Positions 7,912-15,031 of a DNA stretch of 34,421 nucleotides are shown in pieces. Below the pieces are notes generated by a model. The model was not told the origin of the DNA. It searched no databases and saw only the letters and a program-made list of their open reading frames with translations. The DNA lies in IMG/VR virus record IMGVR_UViG_3300021141_000030, positions 1 to 34,421 of that record; one strand, written 5' to 3'. The translations under genes and the position numbers were made by a program. Positions within the stretch are counted from its first letter, which is position 1; every line of letters starts with the position of its first letter. This DNA is from a virus.

Positions 7912-8210
7912 GAACCGACCTTCACACGACTACGGAGCCGGAATGCGATTGCGGGTTCTGCGAGTTCCGCGAAGAGTGCGCTAACTGCGACAACCATGCC
8001 GAGCGGTCTTCGTTCCATGGCGGGAACTCCGCTATAAAAGCAGGCGTCCTGTCACTGGTGCTAGCGGTTATCATCCTGATTGTGTCTATGTCCGTCGGAG
8101 GCTGTGCAGGGTACGATACTACTGTGGCGTTCAGCTACGAAGGCGTCGGAACGCAGGTCAGCATCCGCAAGGCTAACACGGGCAAGCAGCCTGTTGAAGT
8201 TCAGAAGTAA
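7908..8210 (+). CDS. Cys-rich single-pass membrane protein, possible spanin-like
   Basis: A 100-residue protein with an unusual N-terminal Cys cluster (CDCGFCEFREECANC, six Cys in 15 residues counting the flanks of each pair) that could bind metal, then a strong hydrophobic helix (AGVLSLVLAVIILIVSMSV) ending in GGCAGYD, and a short C-terminal beta-like domain. The helix followed by G-G-C recalls a lipobox, yet the signal would be internal rather than N-terminal, so lipoprotein processing is doubtful. The gene overlaps the holin-like gene by four bases and precedes the putative endolysin by five. A spanin or lysis-regulator role is inferred from position only. Confidence 0.5.
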   Translation: MRTDLHTTTEPECDCGFCEFREECANCDNHAERSSFHGGNSAIKAGVLSLVLAVIILIVSMSVGGCAGYDTTVAFSYEGVGTQVSIRKANTGKQPVEVQK

Positions 8211-8215
8211 CCGAT

Positions 8216-8824
8216 ATGGCTCTGCTCCCACCGTCTACTCCAAAGGAAACACGACAGGGCTTGCTAGACCTTATGCGGAAGGCGTATCCTGACAGGCAGA
8301 TCCCTAACTACCTGCTTGTCGGCAAACGCGGGTACTACCTCAACAGCATGGGCGATAAGGGCCGCAATGACCGCAAGGTCTACGACGACGCCATCTTCCT
8401 CCTGACGCCTAACGTCTTTGCCGGGTTCAATGCTAACGTCGATCCGTCGGCCTGGCGTCAGGACATCGCTACCCTCCAGCCCGGATGGTACGAGTCGTAC
8501 CAGTTCGATACGCATAACGGTTCTGCTCCTCACCCGGCTATCTGCCAGCGGGCTGGGACCGTGATCGTGTACCGTGACGGAACGCAGAATGTTAAGGCCG
8601 GAACCGAAGACAAGCGAGGCGTCTGCCTCGGAAAAGGCTTGTGGGTAGGCATGTTCGGAATCAACATCCACCGAGGCGGGAAGAACGGAACGTCCTCGCT
8701 AGGATGCCAGACTGTGCCGCCTAACCAGTGGGACGCCTTCTACGCACTAGCTAAAGGAGAAGCCGTGCGCCTGTTCGGTACGCGGTGGAGTCGAGTCACT
8801 ATCCCCTACTGCCTGATCGGCTAA
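8216..8824 (+). CDS. YkuD-like putative endolysin / L,D-transpeptidase-fold protein
   Basis: A 202-residue soluble protein. Its C-terminal half has GINIHRGGKNGTSSLGCQT, with H152 and C164 spaced like the catalytic pair of YkuD (L,D-transpeptidase) proteins, whose signature is H-G-x-n-S-H-G-C. Here the second His is replaced by Leu (SLGC). The N-terminal part has YYLNSMGDKGRNDRKVYDDAIF and FNANVDPS. The fold acts on peptidoglycan peptides, so in this lysis-region position it most likely cleaves or edits cell wall. No classical lysozyme, amidase or signal-peptide sequence is seen. The wall-degrading role is inference; the His/Cys motif is visible. Confidence 0.6.
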   Translation: MALLPPSTPKETRQGLLDLMRKAYPDRQIPNYLLVGKRGYYLNSMGDKGRNDRKVYDDAIFLLTPNVFAGFNANVDPSAWRQDIATLQPGWYESYQFDTHNGSAPHPAICQRAGTVIVYRDGTQNVKAGTEDKRGVCLGKGLWVGMFGINIHRGGKNGTSSLGCQTVPPNQWDAFYALAKGEAVRLFGTRWSRVTIPYCLIG

Positions 8825-8831
8825 AAGAAAA

Positions 8832-8848
8832 TTTGCACATCGTGCAAA
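8832..8848. promoter_or_regulatory. Perfect 17-bp palindrome upstream of the capsid gene
   Basis: TTTGCAC, then ATC, then GTGCAAA forms perfect 7-base arms, eight bases after the putative endolysin stop and three bases before a TTGACT box. There is no T run, so an operator is more likely than a terminator. Confidence 0.4.
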
Positions 8849-8851
8849 GTA

Positions 8852-8880
8852 TTGACTAGCGCCCAGCCTGTGCAACTATC
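8852..8880 (+). promoter_or_regulatory. Possible promoter of the capsid operon
   Basis: TTGACT at 8852-8857 is a good -35; 17 bases later is ACTATC, a poor -10. The remaining leader to 8969 is about 90 bases, long for this phage, and carries the YAACCRA element at 8940-8946. The promoter call rests on the -35 and the position. Confidence 0.3.
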
Positions 8881-8968
8881 ACCTTAGCTTTAAGGCGCTG
8901 GAGAAACCGATGGGAGTACCGGGCGACGCAAGCCAAGTTCAACCAAAGAAACCCCACTAACACACCCC

Positions 8969-10609
8969 ATGAAACTAACTAATGCTCAACGCAAGCGCCT
9001 CGCCGTCTTGCTCTCCAAGACCGCCCTGCAACTGTCTCCTGACGATGTGGCGGAACTCGCCACGCTCAAGTCCCTAGCAGAAGCTGAAAAGCTCACGCTG
9101 GACGAGAAGTTCGTTACCGAAGCCCTCGCTCTTGAAGACGAAGGCGACACGGCTCTGACCGCCGACCAGCTTAAAGGCATGGTCTCCTCGGCCCTAGCCG
9201 ATACCCTCGCCGCGAAAGGCGTCGATCAGGCTGCTATCCTCAAGGCGATTGAAGAAGCTAACCAAGGCCACGTCAAACTCGCTGACGTGCAGACCGCTGT
9301 GAAGAATGCGCTAGCCGCATTCACTCCTGCGGGCAACGCCGCTGACACTGCCGAGGCTATCAAAGCCGCGATTGCTGAAGCGCAAAAGGGCGCTCTTACT
9401 GCGGAGCAGCTAGCCAGCGCACTGACGACGGCGCTCAACTCGCAGCGCACTAACAGCAAGAACGTCTTCCCGACCGACTTCGGTACTGACGTGATTGTTC
9501 ACCGGAAGGGCAACCTAACGGTTGCGCAGAAGGAGCTTCTCAACGTCTGCCTCGGAGCTAACCAGCGCGAAGGCATCGACGCTAAGATGTTCGACCGCGC
9601 TATCGCCTCCGGGACTAAAGCGCTAGATGGCCTTCGTGCGAAGACGCTGACTACTGGCGGCGCGGCGACTGGTGCAGAGCTTATCCCTAGCGATCTGTCT
9701 AGCGAACTCCAGATGCGTCTGTACTTGGACAGTCCGCTCGCTGCGGCTATGATTTCGCAAGAAGTCGTTATGCCGACGGACACCTACAAGCTCCCGCTCA
9801 AGACTTCGCGGACGCAATACCGCCTAGGTTCGGAAGCTCCTGGAACTGATCCTGTCGGGTCTGAACCAGGCACCGGGCTTGTCACGCTAGACGCGCAGAA
9901 GCTCATCGGCATCGCTGACTACTCCTACGAGGCGGACGAAGATGCTATCGTGCCTATCCTGCCTATGCTCCAAGACGACCTAGCCCTCGGCGCAGCGGAC
10001 GCTCTGGAAGACGCTATCATCAACGGAGATACCACAGCGACTCACATGGACACGGGCACTGCGGCTACCGCCCCGTCCAAGCTGTGGCTCGGTCTTCGTA
10101 AGCGGGCTTTGACGGCTACGCTTACGGGCAACTGGAGTGGTGGCGTTACTAACGCTAACATCCTAGGCGCTCTAAAAGTCTTGGGTAAATGGGGTATTCG
10201 GCGCAGCGATCTGGTTATTGTCGCAGGCCCTTCCGGCTATAACGACCTTGTCGGCCTAGCAGAAACCTTGACCGCAGAAAAGGTGGGCAATCCTGCACTA
10301 GCGCGTATCCTGACTGGTGTGGCGGGTGTTATCTACGGAGTGCCTATTATCGTCTCCGAGCGTGTCCGGGAGGATCTTAACGCAACAGGCGTCTACGACG
10401 GCGTCACGGCTACGAAAGGCTCTATGCTTATCGTCCACAAGCCTAGCTGGTATCTCGGCGTCCGCCGTGGGTTTACGGTCGAGACCGACATGGACAAGAA
10501 GAAGCAGACGAAGAGCGTCATCGCTTCGTTCCGCCGCGCCTTCATGCCGAAGGAAACTCCATCCTTGACGCAAAAAACTGTGTTTCTAGGGTTTAACTTC
10601 GCTGCCTGA
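8969..10609 (+). CDS. Major capsid protein, HK97 fold
   Basis: A 546-residue capsid protein. Residues 1 to about 160 are Ala/Glu/Lys-rich and helical, with repeated LTADQL-like and AEAIKAAIAEA segments, matching an N-terminal delta (scaffold) domain that the protease removes. From about residue 165 the HK97 capsid core follows: a GGAATGAELIPSDLSSEL region, PLAAAMISQEVVMPTDTYKLPL, then LIGIADYSYEADEDAIVPILPMLQDDL and DALEDAIINGDT, the usual helix and E-loop/P-domain order. The C-terminal part includes GVPIIVSERVRED and the closing A-domain strands. HK97-like capsids are typically 380-600 residues. A strong terminator follows. Confidence is high from the family pattern. Confidence 0.92.
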   Translation: MKLTNAQRKRLAVLLSKTALQLSPDDVAELATLKSLAEAEKLTLDEKFVTEALALEDEGDTALTADQLKGMVSSALADTLAAKGVDQAAILKAIEEANQGHVKLADVQTAVKNALAAFTPAGNAADTAEAIKAAIAEAQKGALTAEQLASALTTALNSQRTNSKNVFPTDFGTDVIVHRKGNLTVAQKELLNVCLGANQREGIDAKMFDRAIASGTKALDGLRAKTLTTGGAATGAELIPSDLSSELQMRLYLDSPLAAAMISQEVVMPTDTYKLPLKTSRTQYRLGSEAPGTDPVGSEPGTGLVTLDAQKLIGIADYSYEADEDAIVPILPMLQDDLALGAADALEDAIINGDTTATHMDTGTAATAPSKLWLGLRKRALTATLTGNWSGGVTNANILGALKVLGKWGIRRSDLVIVAGPSGYNDLVGLAETLTAEKVGNPALARILTGVAGVIYGVPIIVSERVREDLNATGVYDGVTATKGSMLIVHKPSWYLGVRRGFTVETDMDKKKQTKSVIASFRRAFMPKETPSLTQKTVFLGFNFAA

Positions 10610-10628
10610 TCTCTAGCAGTATGACTAC

Positions 10629-10668
10629 AGTCCCGCCCTTGGAATTACCGAGGGCGGGACTTTCATTT
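10629..10668 (+). terminator. Rho-independent terminator after the capsid gene
   Basis: AGTCCCGCCCT (10629-10639) pairs perfectly with AGGGCGGGACT (10651-10661), and the stem extends by TGG/CCG to leave an AATTA loop. TTCATTT follows, giving a moderate U-tract. It lies 20 bases past the capsid stop and would let the abundant capsid transcript end here. Confidence 0.85.
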
Positions 10669-10695
10669 GCAAGTGCTGCATTTCAGCGCTAGTAT
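10667..10695 (+). promoter_or_regulatory. Likely promoter of the connector/tail operon
   Basis: TTGCAA (10667-10672), 17-base spacer, TAGTAT (10690-10695). This is the cleanest sigma70-like pair in the window and it sits directly after the terminator. Predicted transcription begins near 10702, about 36 bases before the ATG at 10738. Confidence 0.55.
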
Positions 10696-10737
10696 CTTTC
10701 GCGGCTAACCGCTAACACTAACCAAGCTAACTCTGCT

Positions 10738-11340
10738 ATGCCACGCACCCACATCTATAAAGGACTTCCCGGATTCGTCGGGCGTTTCGGATTCACTAAG
10801 GTAGGCGACCATGTTGACCTGCACCTAGATGAAGAACTAAATGCTATGAGCAGCGGTGATTTTGAGCCGCTATCCGAGCAGGAGTTGCCAGAAAAAATTA
10901 TCCCGCTACGAGGTAGAGCAACCTATGATCTTCGTCACATCGACTGGAGTAGCAGGCATGCAGCTAGCTACATTCGTTCGATGTCTCGGCATACTGTGCT
11001 TAACATTGCCGTAGCTATGAATGAGCTAGGGCTGCGTGTAGATGTCTTTGAGCATAACACTATCGACGACATCGTAGACAATATCCGCCGCGCCGCACGC
11101 GCTCATGGCTGGGACACTCTTACCCCGCAAGAAAGAGGAAACTGCCCTGCCCCTAGCCGCGATGAAGAAGAAGCTAGCGAGGGTAGTTCTGAAGGGCAAG
11201 ATACAGGAGAGCAGCTAAAGCCTGACGCTGGAGACTCTGCGGACACTGCGACTGTGCAGGAGGAAGAGCCTAGCGCTGAAGAGGAGAAGGAAGTCGAACC
11301 GCCTGTCAAAGGGCCTGCTCGTAAACGCGCCCACAAATGA
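10738..11340 (+). CDS. Uncharacterised head-region protein with acidic C-terminal tail
   Basis: A 200-residue protein, not recognised. The N-terminal 130 residues look folded, with YKGLPGFVGRFGFTKVGDHVDLHLDEEL and a helical NELGLRVDVFEHNTIDDIVDNIRRAAR segment. From about residue 140 the sequence is a long, disordered Glu/Ser/Asp-rich tail ending in a short basic RKRAHK. It lies directly after the capsid gene, where head-decoration, assembly-chaperone or head-tail joining proteins are common. The leader carries TAACCAAG and three CTAAC words but no Shine-Dalgarno sequence. The stop overlaps the next gene (ATGA). Confidence 0.6.
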   Translation: MPRTHIYKGLPGFVGRFGFTKVGDHVDLHLDEELNAMSSGDFEPLSEQELPEKIIPLRGRATYDLRHIDWSSRHAASYIRSMSRHTVLNIAVAMNELGLRVDVFEHNTIDDIVDNIRRAARAHGWDTLTPQERGNCPAPSRDEEEASEGSSEGQDTGEQLKPDAGDSADTATVQEEEPSAEEEKEVEPPVKGPARKRAHK

Positions 11341-11531
11341 ACCCTAGCATCGACCAAGCAACATTCGGGCGCTGGCTAGCGGATGCCGGACTGGAGCCTG
11401 CCGAAAAAACGGCGCTGGCAAAGCAGTACGGCAGAGGCGGTCCTAGCTCGGAAGAAGCTATTCGCCTTGTCCGCAGGAAGCTAGCGGGCAAGCCTATGAC
11501 GAAGCCCGGACCTCTCGGGCAGACGAAGTGA
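11337..11531 (+). CDS. Small uncharacterised protein
   Basis: A 64-residue basic, helical protein starting in an ATGA overlap with the previous gene. A conserved-looking stretch FGRWLADAGLEPAEKTALAKQ is followed by EEAIRLVRRKLAGKPM, consistent with a small helical head-region protein. No homologous family was recognised. The ATGA coupling and codon pattern like its neighbours support a real gene. Confidence 0.55.
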   Translation: MNPSIDQATFGRWLADAGLEPAEKTALAKQYGRGGPSSEEAIRLVRRKLAGKPMTKPGPLGQTK

Positions 11532-11561
11532 ACTAACCGAACACACCTAACGCTAGCACCT

Positions 11562-12167
11562 ATGCCACTCGACCGCCCCTACTGCACTGTCCAGCAACTG
11601 CGCGACTTCATCAGTAACGACAACCCAGACCTTGAGGCAAAGTTCGAGGAAGCGGTTAATCGCGCCTCTCGGTATGTCGATCAGAGGCTAGGTGCTAGCT
11701 CATGGTTCCAGGACTACAGCGTTACCGCCTACCCCGTAGACAAGCGGGACGTGCTGGACAGCTTCATCCTGCTCCCGTTCCCTATCATAACGCTTACCGA
11801 GGTCGTGCAGGAAGGAGAGACGCTAGCCGAAGGAGAGGAAGATGACTACCAGTTTACGGTAGGCGAGCGCACTATTCGCTCTAACGGGACGTGGGGCGCT
11901 ATCCCGTACACTGGCAGTATCATCCGCATCAAAGGCACCTTCGGCTATGCCTTGAGCGAGATTGATGCTAACAACACACCACCTCCGTCTCTTCCGTTCG
12001 ACATTAACGATGCCGCGATCCGCATTGCCGCAGTTCTGTCAGGGATGTGGAAGAAGTCTTCCCGGTCTATCGACGGCTCCAGCGAGACCGTGCTAGTGCA
12101 GAGCATCCCTAGGGAAGTGGAAGCGTCCCTCCGCAAGATGCGCCTAACCGCTCATCGGGTCATGTGA
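11562..12167 (+). CDS. Head-tail connector / adaptor protein (gp6-like)
   Basis: A 201-residue protein that resembles phage connector adaptors of the HK97 gp6/SPP1 gp15 type: an N-terminal helical part (CTVQQLRDFISN, LEAKFEEAVNRASRYVDQRLG), a middle beta part (FPIITLTEVVQEGETLAEGEEDDYQF, IIRIKGTFGYA) and a C-terminal helical segment with an AAIRIAAVLSGMWKKSSRS region. Such proteins sit under the portal and close the packaged head. The order after the capsid gene and before a gp10-like protein fits the standard head-completion cluster. The leader holds TAACCGAAC, and no Shine-Dalgarno is present. Confidence 0.7.
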   Translation: MPLDRPYCTVQQLRDFISNDNPDLEAKFEEAVNRASRYVDQRLGASSWFQDYSVTAYPVDKRDVLDSFILLPFPIITLTEVVQEGETLAEGEEDDYQFTVGERTIRSNGTWGAIPYTGSIIRIKGTFGYALSEIDANNTPPPSLPFDINDAAIRIAAVLSGMWKKSSRSIDGSSETVLVQSIPREVEASLRKMRLTAHRVM

Positions 12168-12168
12168 T

Positions 12169-12708
12169 ATGGCTTTAATCCGTGTCATCGCTAACACCCA
12201 AGACCTGCGCAAAAAACTGCGCAGGCTGCGGATTGCGCTGACGCCCGAGGCGCAGGACAAGGTGATGCGCCGGATTGCCGAAGTATGGCGCGGTCGCATG
12301 GTACTTCGGACGCCTAAACGGTGGACTGGCCTAACAAGGAAGGCGTGGGCAGTCCGCAACAGCGTGTCTACCAGAGGCGGAGCAGCCATCATGGTTGTAA
12401 ATACGTCGAAGACTATGGTGTTCCTTGAGCGAGGCACTAAAGCCCACGGCCCTAAAAACGCCAAGCGGCTATTCGTACCCCTAACTAGACGCGCCGCGCA
12501 GGCTGGCCCTAGGGTCGTAGTGCAGGAGCTGATTGAGGCTAGGGCTGCGAAGCGTAAGCCTAAGTTTCGCGCAGGCCGTGACTTCGTCTTTGCTAAAAGG
12601 GTGCGCGGGATTCGTCCTATGTGGATCGTTAGAGACGCCCTGCCCTTTATGAGACTGACTGCTCGGGCCTCGATGCGCCAGTTTATTCAAGCCGTACTTT
12701 CCATGTAA
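12169..12708 (+). CDS. HK97 gp10-like neck / tail-completion protein
   Basis: A 179-residue, very basic protein beginning one base after the connector stop. Features are an N-terminal helix (NTQDLRKKLRRLRIALTPEAQDKVMRRIAEVWRGRMVLRTP), then AAIMVVNTSKTMVFLERGTKAHGPK, where the F-L-E-x-G-T-x-x-x-x-P-K pattern matches the HK97 gp10 family, and a C-terminal helix. These proteins take part in joining heads to tails. The placement before a tail-terminator-like gene agrees. The stop and next start share one base (TAATG). Confidence 0.7.
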   Translation: MALIRVIANTQDLRKKLRRLRIALTPEAQDKVMRRIAEVWRGRMVLRTPKRWTGLTRKAWAVRNSVSTRGGAAIMVVNTSKTMVFLERGTKAHGPKNAKRLFVPLTRRAAQAGPRVVVQELIEARAAKRKPKFRAGRDFVFAKRVRGIRPMWIVRDALPFMRLTARASMRQFIQAVLSM

Positions 12709-13322
12709 TGAAGACACCAATCCCTAACACCTCACGATTCGCCGTCTATAACGCTCCTATAGCCTGCATCTTCAAAAGGCTAGCCCGCGACCATGCCGCA
12801 GGGCGGATGCTAGCCGGAATGAAACTGCCTGTTAAGACTTCGGCTTCCGGCGCGAGCGTACTTTTTGCAAGCAGTGCATTTGAAGACATCGGCGAGGGCG
12901 AGCTTCCATGCGTCCGATACCGAGGCACACTGACTACCGAAACCCGCAGTGACTACGCAGGAGCGCTAGGGCCTACGATGCCGAAGCAAGGGGCGAAAGA
13001 CTCACCTACTACGGCGGTCAGGCAGATTCAGATTTCCATTCTAACATCTATCGCGGCAGGCGCTCTCAACCCGCACCCTACGGTGGCAGGCTCTAAGCTA
13101 GGCCACGAGGATTGGGTTGCGCTAGTAATGGACGCGATAGAGATGGACGACAGCGGCAAGACCGACGCCACGCTGGACGGTTCCTCTGCCTGGCCAATCG
13201 TCTACAATACCACGCTGCCGGAAGTGGAGTCAGAGATATACTACGAGACCATCCTGACCATAGCGGCTCGCGTTCCGTCCATGTACCGGGCGCAGCGCAG
13301 GCTATGCACGTCAGAGGAATAG
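12708..13322 (+). CDS. Probable tail terminator / tail completion protein
   Basis: A 204-residue protein between a gp10-like gene and a tail-tube candidate, the usual place of the tail terminator. The C-terminal portion (PIVYNTTLPEVESEIYYETILTIAARVP) reads like the closing strands of this family, and WVALVMDAIEM matches a helix of similar proteins. The N-terminal half is not diagnostic. It is one of the few genes here ending with TAG (13320-13322), which shows TAG works as a stop in this phage. Assignment is mostly by synteny. Confidence 0.5.
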   Translation: MKTPIPNTSRFAVYNAPIACIFKRLARDHAAGRMLAGMKLPVKTSASGASVLFASSAFEDIGEGELPCVRYRGTLTTETRSDYAGALGPTMPKQGAKDSPTTAVRQIQISILTSIAAGALNPHPTVAGSKLGHEDWVALVMDAIEMDDSGKTDATLDGSSAWPIVYNTTLPEVESEIYYETILTIAARVPSMYRAQRRLCTSEE

Positions 13323-13333
13323 CCGCCAGGGTA

Positions 13334-13362
13334 TTGACATGGAGCCGGGTATGTGGTTCAGT
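13334..13362 (+). promoter_or_regulatory. Possible promoter before the tail-tube candidate
   Basis: A consensus TTGACA (13334-13339) is followed after 17 bases by TTCAGT, a weak -10. The gap between genes is 73 bases and ends with CACTAACCCTGAC before the ATG at 13396. Confidence 0.3.
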
Positions 13363-13395
13363 TCGGGACACTAACCCTGACTCTACTCACAACTT

Positions 13396-13773
13396 ATGGC
13401 ATGCGCTAACCTTGTAAATGTCGGCTCTGGTCCGCCCGTGTGGGGCGTGCCTGACGAAGAGCTGTCCCTGAAAACCCAGTCCGTCTCCTTCACGCTCAGT
13501 AGCGACCTGAAGGAAATCCGTAACGGATGCGGAGAGGTGTGCAACGCGGCCTTCTACAATCGCGGCAACGAAGTGGAAATCACTGGCTACGGCGCACCGG
13601 GCACTAGTAACGACGACGTGGGCGATACTGTGGTCCTCGCTAACGCTGCCGTGTTCTCCGGTGAACTGATCGTCGGCACGCTCTACATCACAAAGATCCA
13701 AGTCACCCTCTCCAATGAAGACTACATCCAGACAGTGGTTTCGCTGAAGAGCTGGGACGCTATCGGAGCCTAA
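13396..13773 (+). CDS. Putative tail tube protein
   Basis: A 125-residue beta-rich protein without membrane segment or signal peptide. It has alternating polar/hydrophobic strands (SVSFTLSSDLKEIRNGCGEVCNAAFYNRGNEVEITGYG; SGELIVGTLYITKIQVTLSNEDYIQTVVSLKSW, both quoted only in part by position: about residues 30-66 and 89-121). The separate gene unit, its own promoter-like sequence and its place between terminator-like and tape-measure genes suit the abundant tail-tube protein. At 125 residues it is shorter than most major tail proteins (150-250), so a minor tail role is possible. Confidence 0.45.
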   Translation: MACANLVNVGSGPPVWGVPDEELSLKTQSVSFTLSSDLKEIRNGCGEVCNAAFYNRGNEVEITGYGAPGTSNDDVGDTVVLANAAVFSGELIVGTLYITKIQVTLSNEDYIQTVVSLKSWDAIGA

Positions 13774-13823
13774 CGCAGGCTGAGTTCTAACCCTGCCGGG
13801 TGCTAATTCCCCGGCTAACTTTT

Positions 13824-14357
13824 ATGGCCAGAGACACTAACGCTATTCGCGCCAAAGGCGTGGACCTACAGAACCGCAACACCTATGTGGTCAAAGACCG
13901 GGTGCTAGCCGCCGCACTCCTCTCTGTGGGGGTGCCACTTGCAAGACCTGCAAAACTTGTCCAGTACGCTAGCGGACACAGGCAGGCGATCTTCATTTTC
14001 CAGTCGCACGATCCTGAGAGAATCGTGGACGTATCGAAAGCGCTAGTAGCGTCTAGCGACCCATTCCGTTATGTCGCGGAAAACCCTGTCTGCCCGCTCT
14101 CATTTGCGCTAGCCGCTATTATCAACTTCGCAGACATCGAACGCAAGCACCTGTCAGAACGGGCTGTGGTGCCTATGGCGGTACACGACCAGCAGGGAGT
14201 CAAGACGCACCTCTGGCTAACAGAAGGATCTCGCAAGCACATCGCGGCTTTGCGCCGAGGGATGAAGCCTGCGACTGCCGAGCCTGTACCCTCCGCACTT
14301 GAACGGCTAGTGCATACGCCGGAAACACAATTACCCACCACCACCCCACAAGAATGA
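13824..14357 (+). CDS. Uncharacterised tail-region protein
   Basis: A 177-residue protein from ATG 13824, preceded by CGGCTAAC; an upstream in-frame GTG at 13800 is less likely. No family was recognised. Visible features are a mixed alpha/beta core with LAAALLSVGVPLARP, IFIFQSHDPERIVDVSKALVAS and a C-terminal Pro/Thr-rich tail. It precedes the chaperone-like gene and the tape measure, so it may take part in tail assembly. The stop overlaps the next start (ATGA); no slippery heptamer was seen there. Confidence 0.5.
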   Translation: MARDTNAIRAKGVDLQNRNTYVVKDRVLAAALLSVGVPLARPAKLVQYASGHRQAIFIFQSHDPERIVDVSKALVASSDPFRYVAENPVCPLSFALAAIINFADIERKHLSERAVVPMAVHDQQGVKTHLWLTEGSRKHIAALRRGMKPATAEPVPSALERLVHTPETQLPTTTPQE

Positions 14358-14899
14358 GACCTAAGAGAGCAACAGCACAGCCTGCCGCAGCGTACAGCGA
14401 AGAAGACAAGCAACTGGACGCAGTGCTAGGCGGCGGCGCGTCTCCCGCGCTGCCGGATGAGGAGGCTGCGAAACTGGTTATCGGTGAGGGTGAGGCGGCG
14501 GGTCTGGATGGAAGCGGATGGGTTGTCGCAGGCTTTAATCTCCGGTGCCTGACCCTGTCCGACCTGATGATCTTCATGCGCAGCAACAATGCGCTAGTCA
14601 CAGCGAAAGCCGATAACGTGGCAGACACCGTGCTGGCTGCGTGCGAGGTCGTATTTATCGGCAGCCTGCCTACTAGCCGAGAAGCGCTAGCCGTCTCGAA
14701 AGCGCCCGACTACAGGCAGCAGGTCGAGGAGTTCTCCGCGTCCATCCCTTACGGCCCTGCGGTGTTTGAGCTAGTGTCAGAAGTGACGCAGTACCTTCAG
14801 GACGGCGGGCGCACTCGCGTTCTAGCTAGCGCTCCCGCTACTCCGGGCCTACCCCGCACGGAGGGAAACGACTGCACGCCCCCTGGCCAATCAGACTGA
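14354..14899 (+). CDS. Possible tail assembly chaperone
   Basis: A 181-residue protein directly upstream of the tape measure, the classic position of tail assembly chaperones (lambda G / gpGT). An acidic, disordered N-terminus leads to a helical core GWVVAGFNLRCLTLSDLMIFMRSNNALVTA (about residues 53-84), where the L-T-L-x-D-x-x-x-F pattern is common in such chaperones, and then helical VADTVLAACEVVFIGSLPTSREAL. The usual programmed -1 frameshift into a second product could not be found, so either it is absent or uses an atypical site. The function is mainly inferred from synteny. Confidence 0.45.
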   Translation: MRPKRATAQPAAAYSEEDKQLDAVLGGGASPALPDEEAAKLVIGEGEAAGLDGSGWVVAGFNLRCLTLSDLMIFMRSNNALVTAKADNVADTVLAACEVVFIGSLPTSREALAVSKAPDYRQQVEEFSASIPYGPAVFELVSEVTQYLQDGGRTRVLASAPATPGLPRTEGNDCTPPGQSD

Positions 14900-15031
14900 T
14901 TGTTTCAGTGCGGGCGGTTAGTGGGCTTCTGCCGGATCAAATTCTACACGACATATCGCTAGCTACTGCATTCAGTTACGAACACTGTCACTTCGCCACT
15001 CAAGGACTAATCTGCCGACACCTGCACTAAC
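14900..15031. other. Intergenic region before the tape measure gene
   Basis: A 132-base gap, one of the longest in the window. It ends in GCACTAAC before the ATG and has no convincing promoter, terminator hairpin or small ORF. I see nothing further in it. Confidence 0.5.

Noticed and set aside
14330-14370. Programmed -1 frameshift between the two genes before the tape measure
   Set aside because: No X-XXY-YYZ slippery heptamer near the overlap, and both ORFs have plausible independent starts (ATGA coupling).
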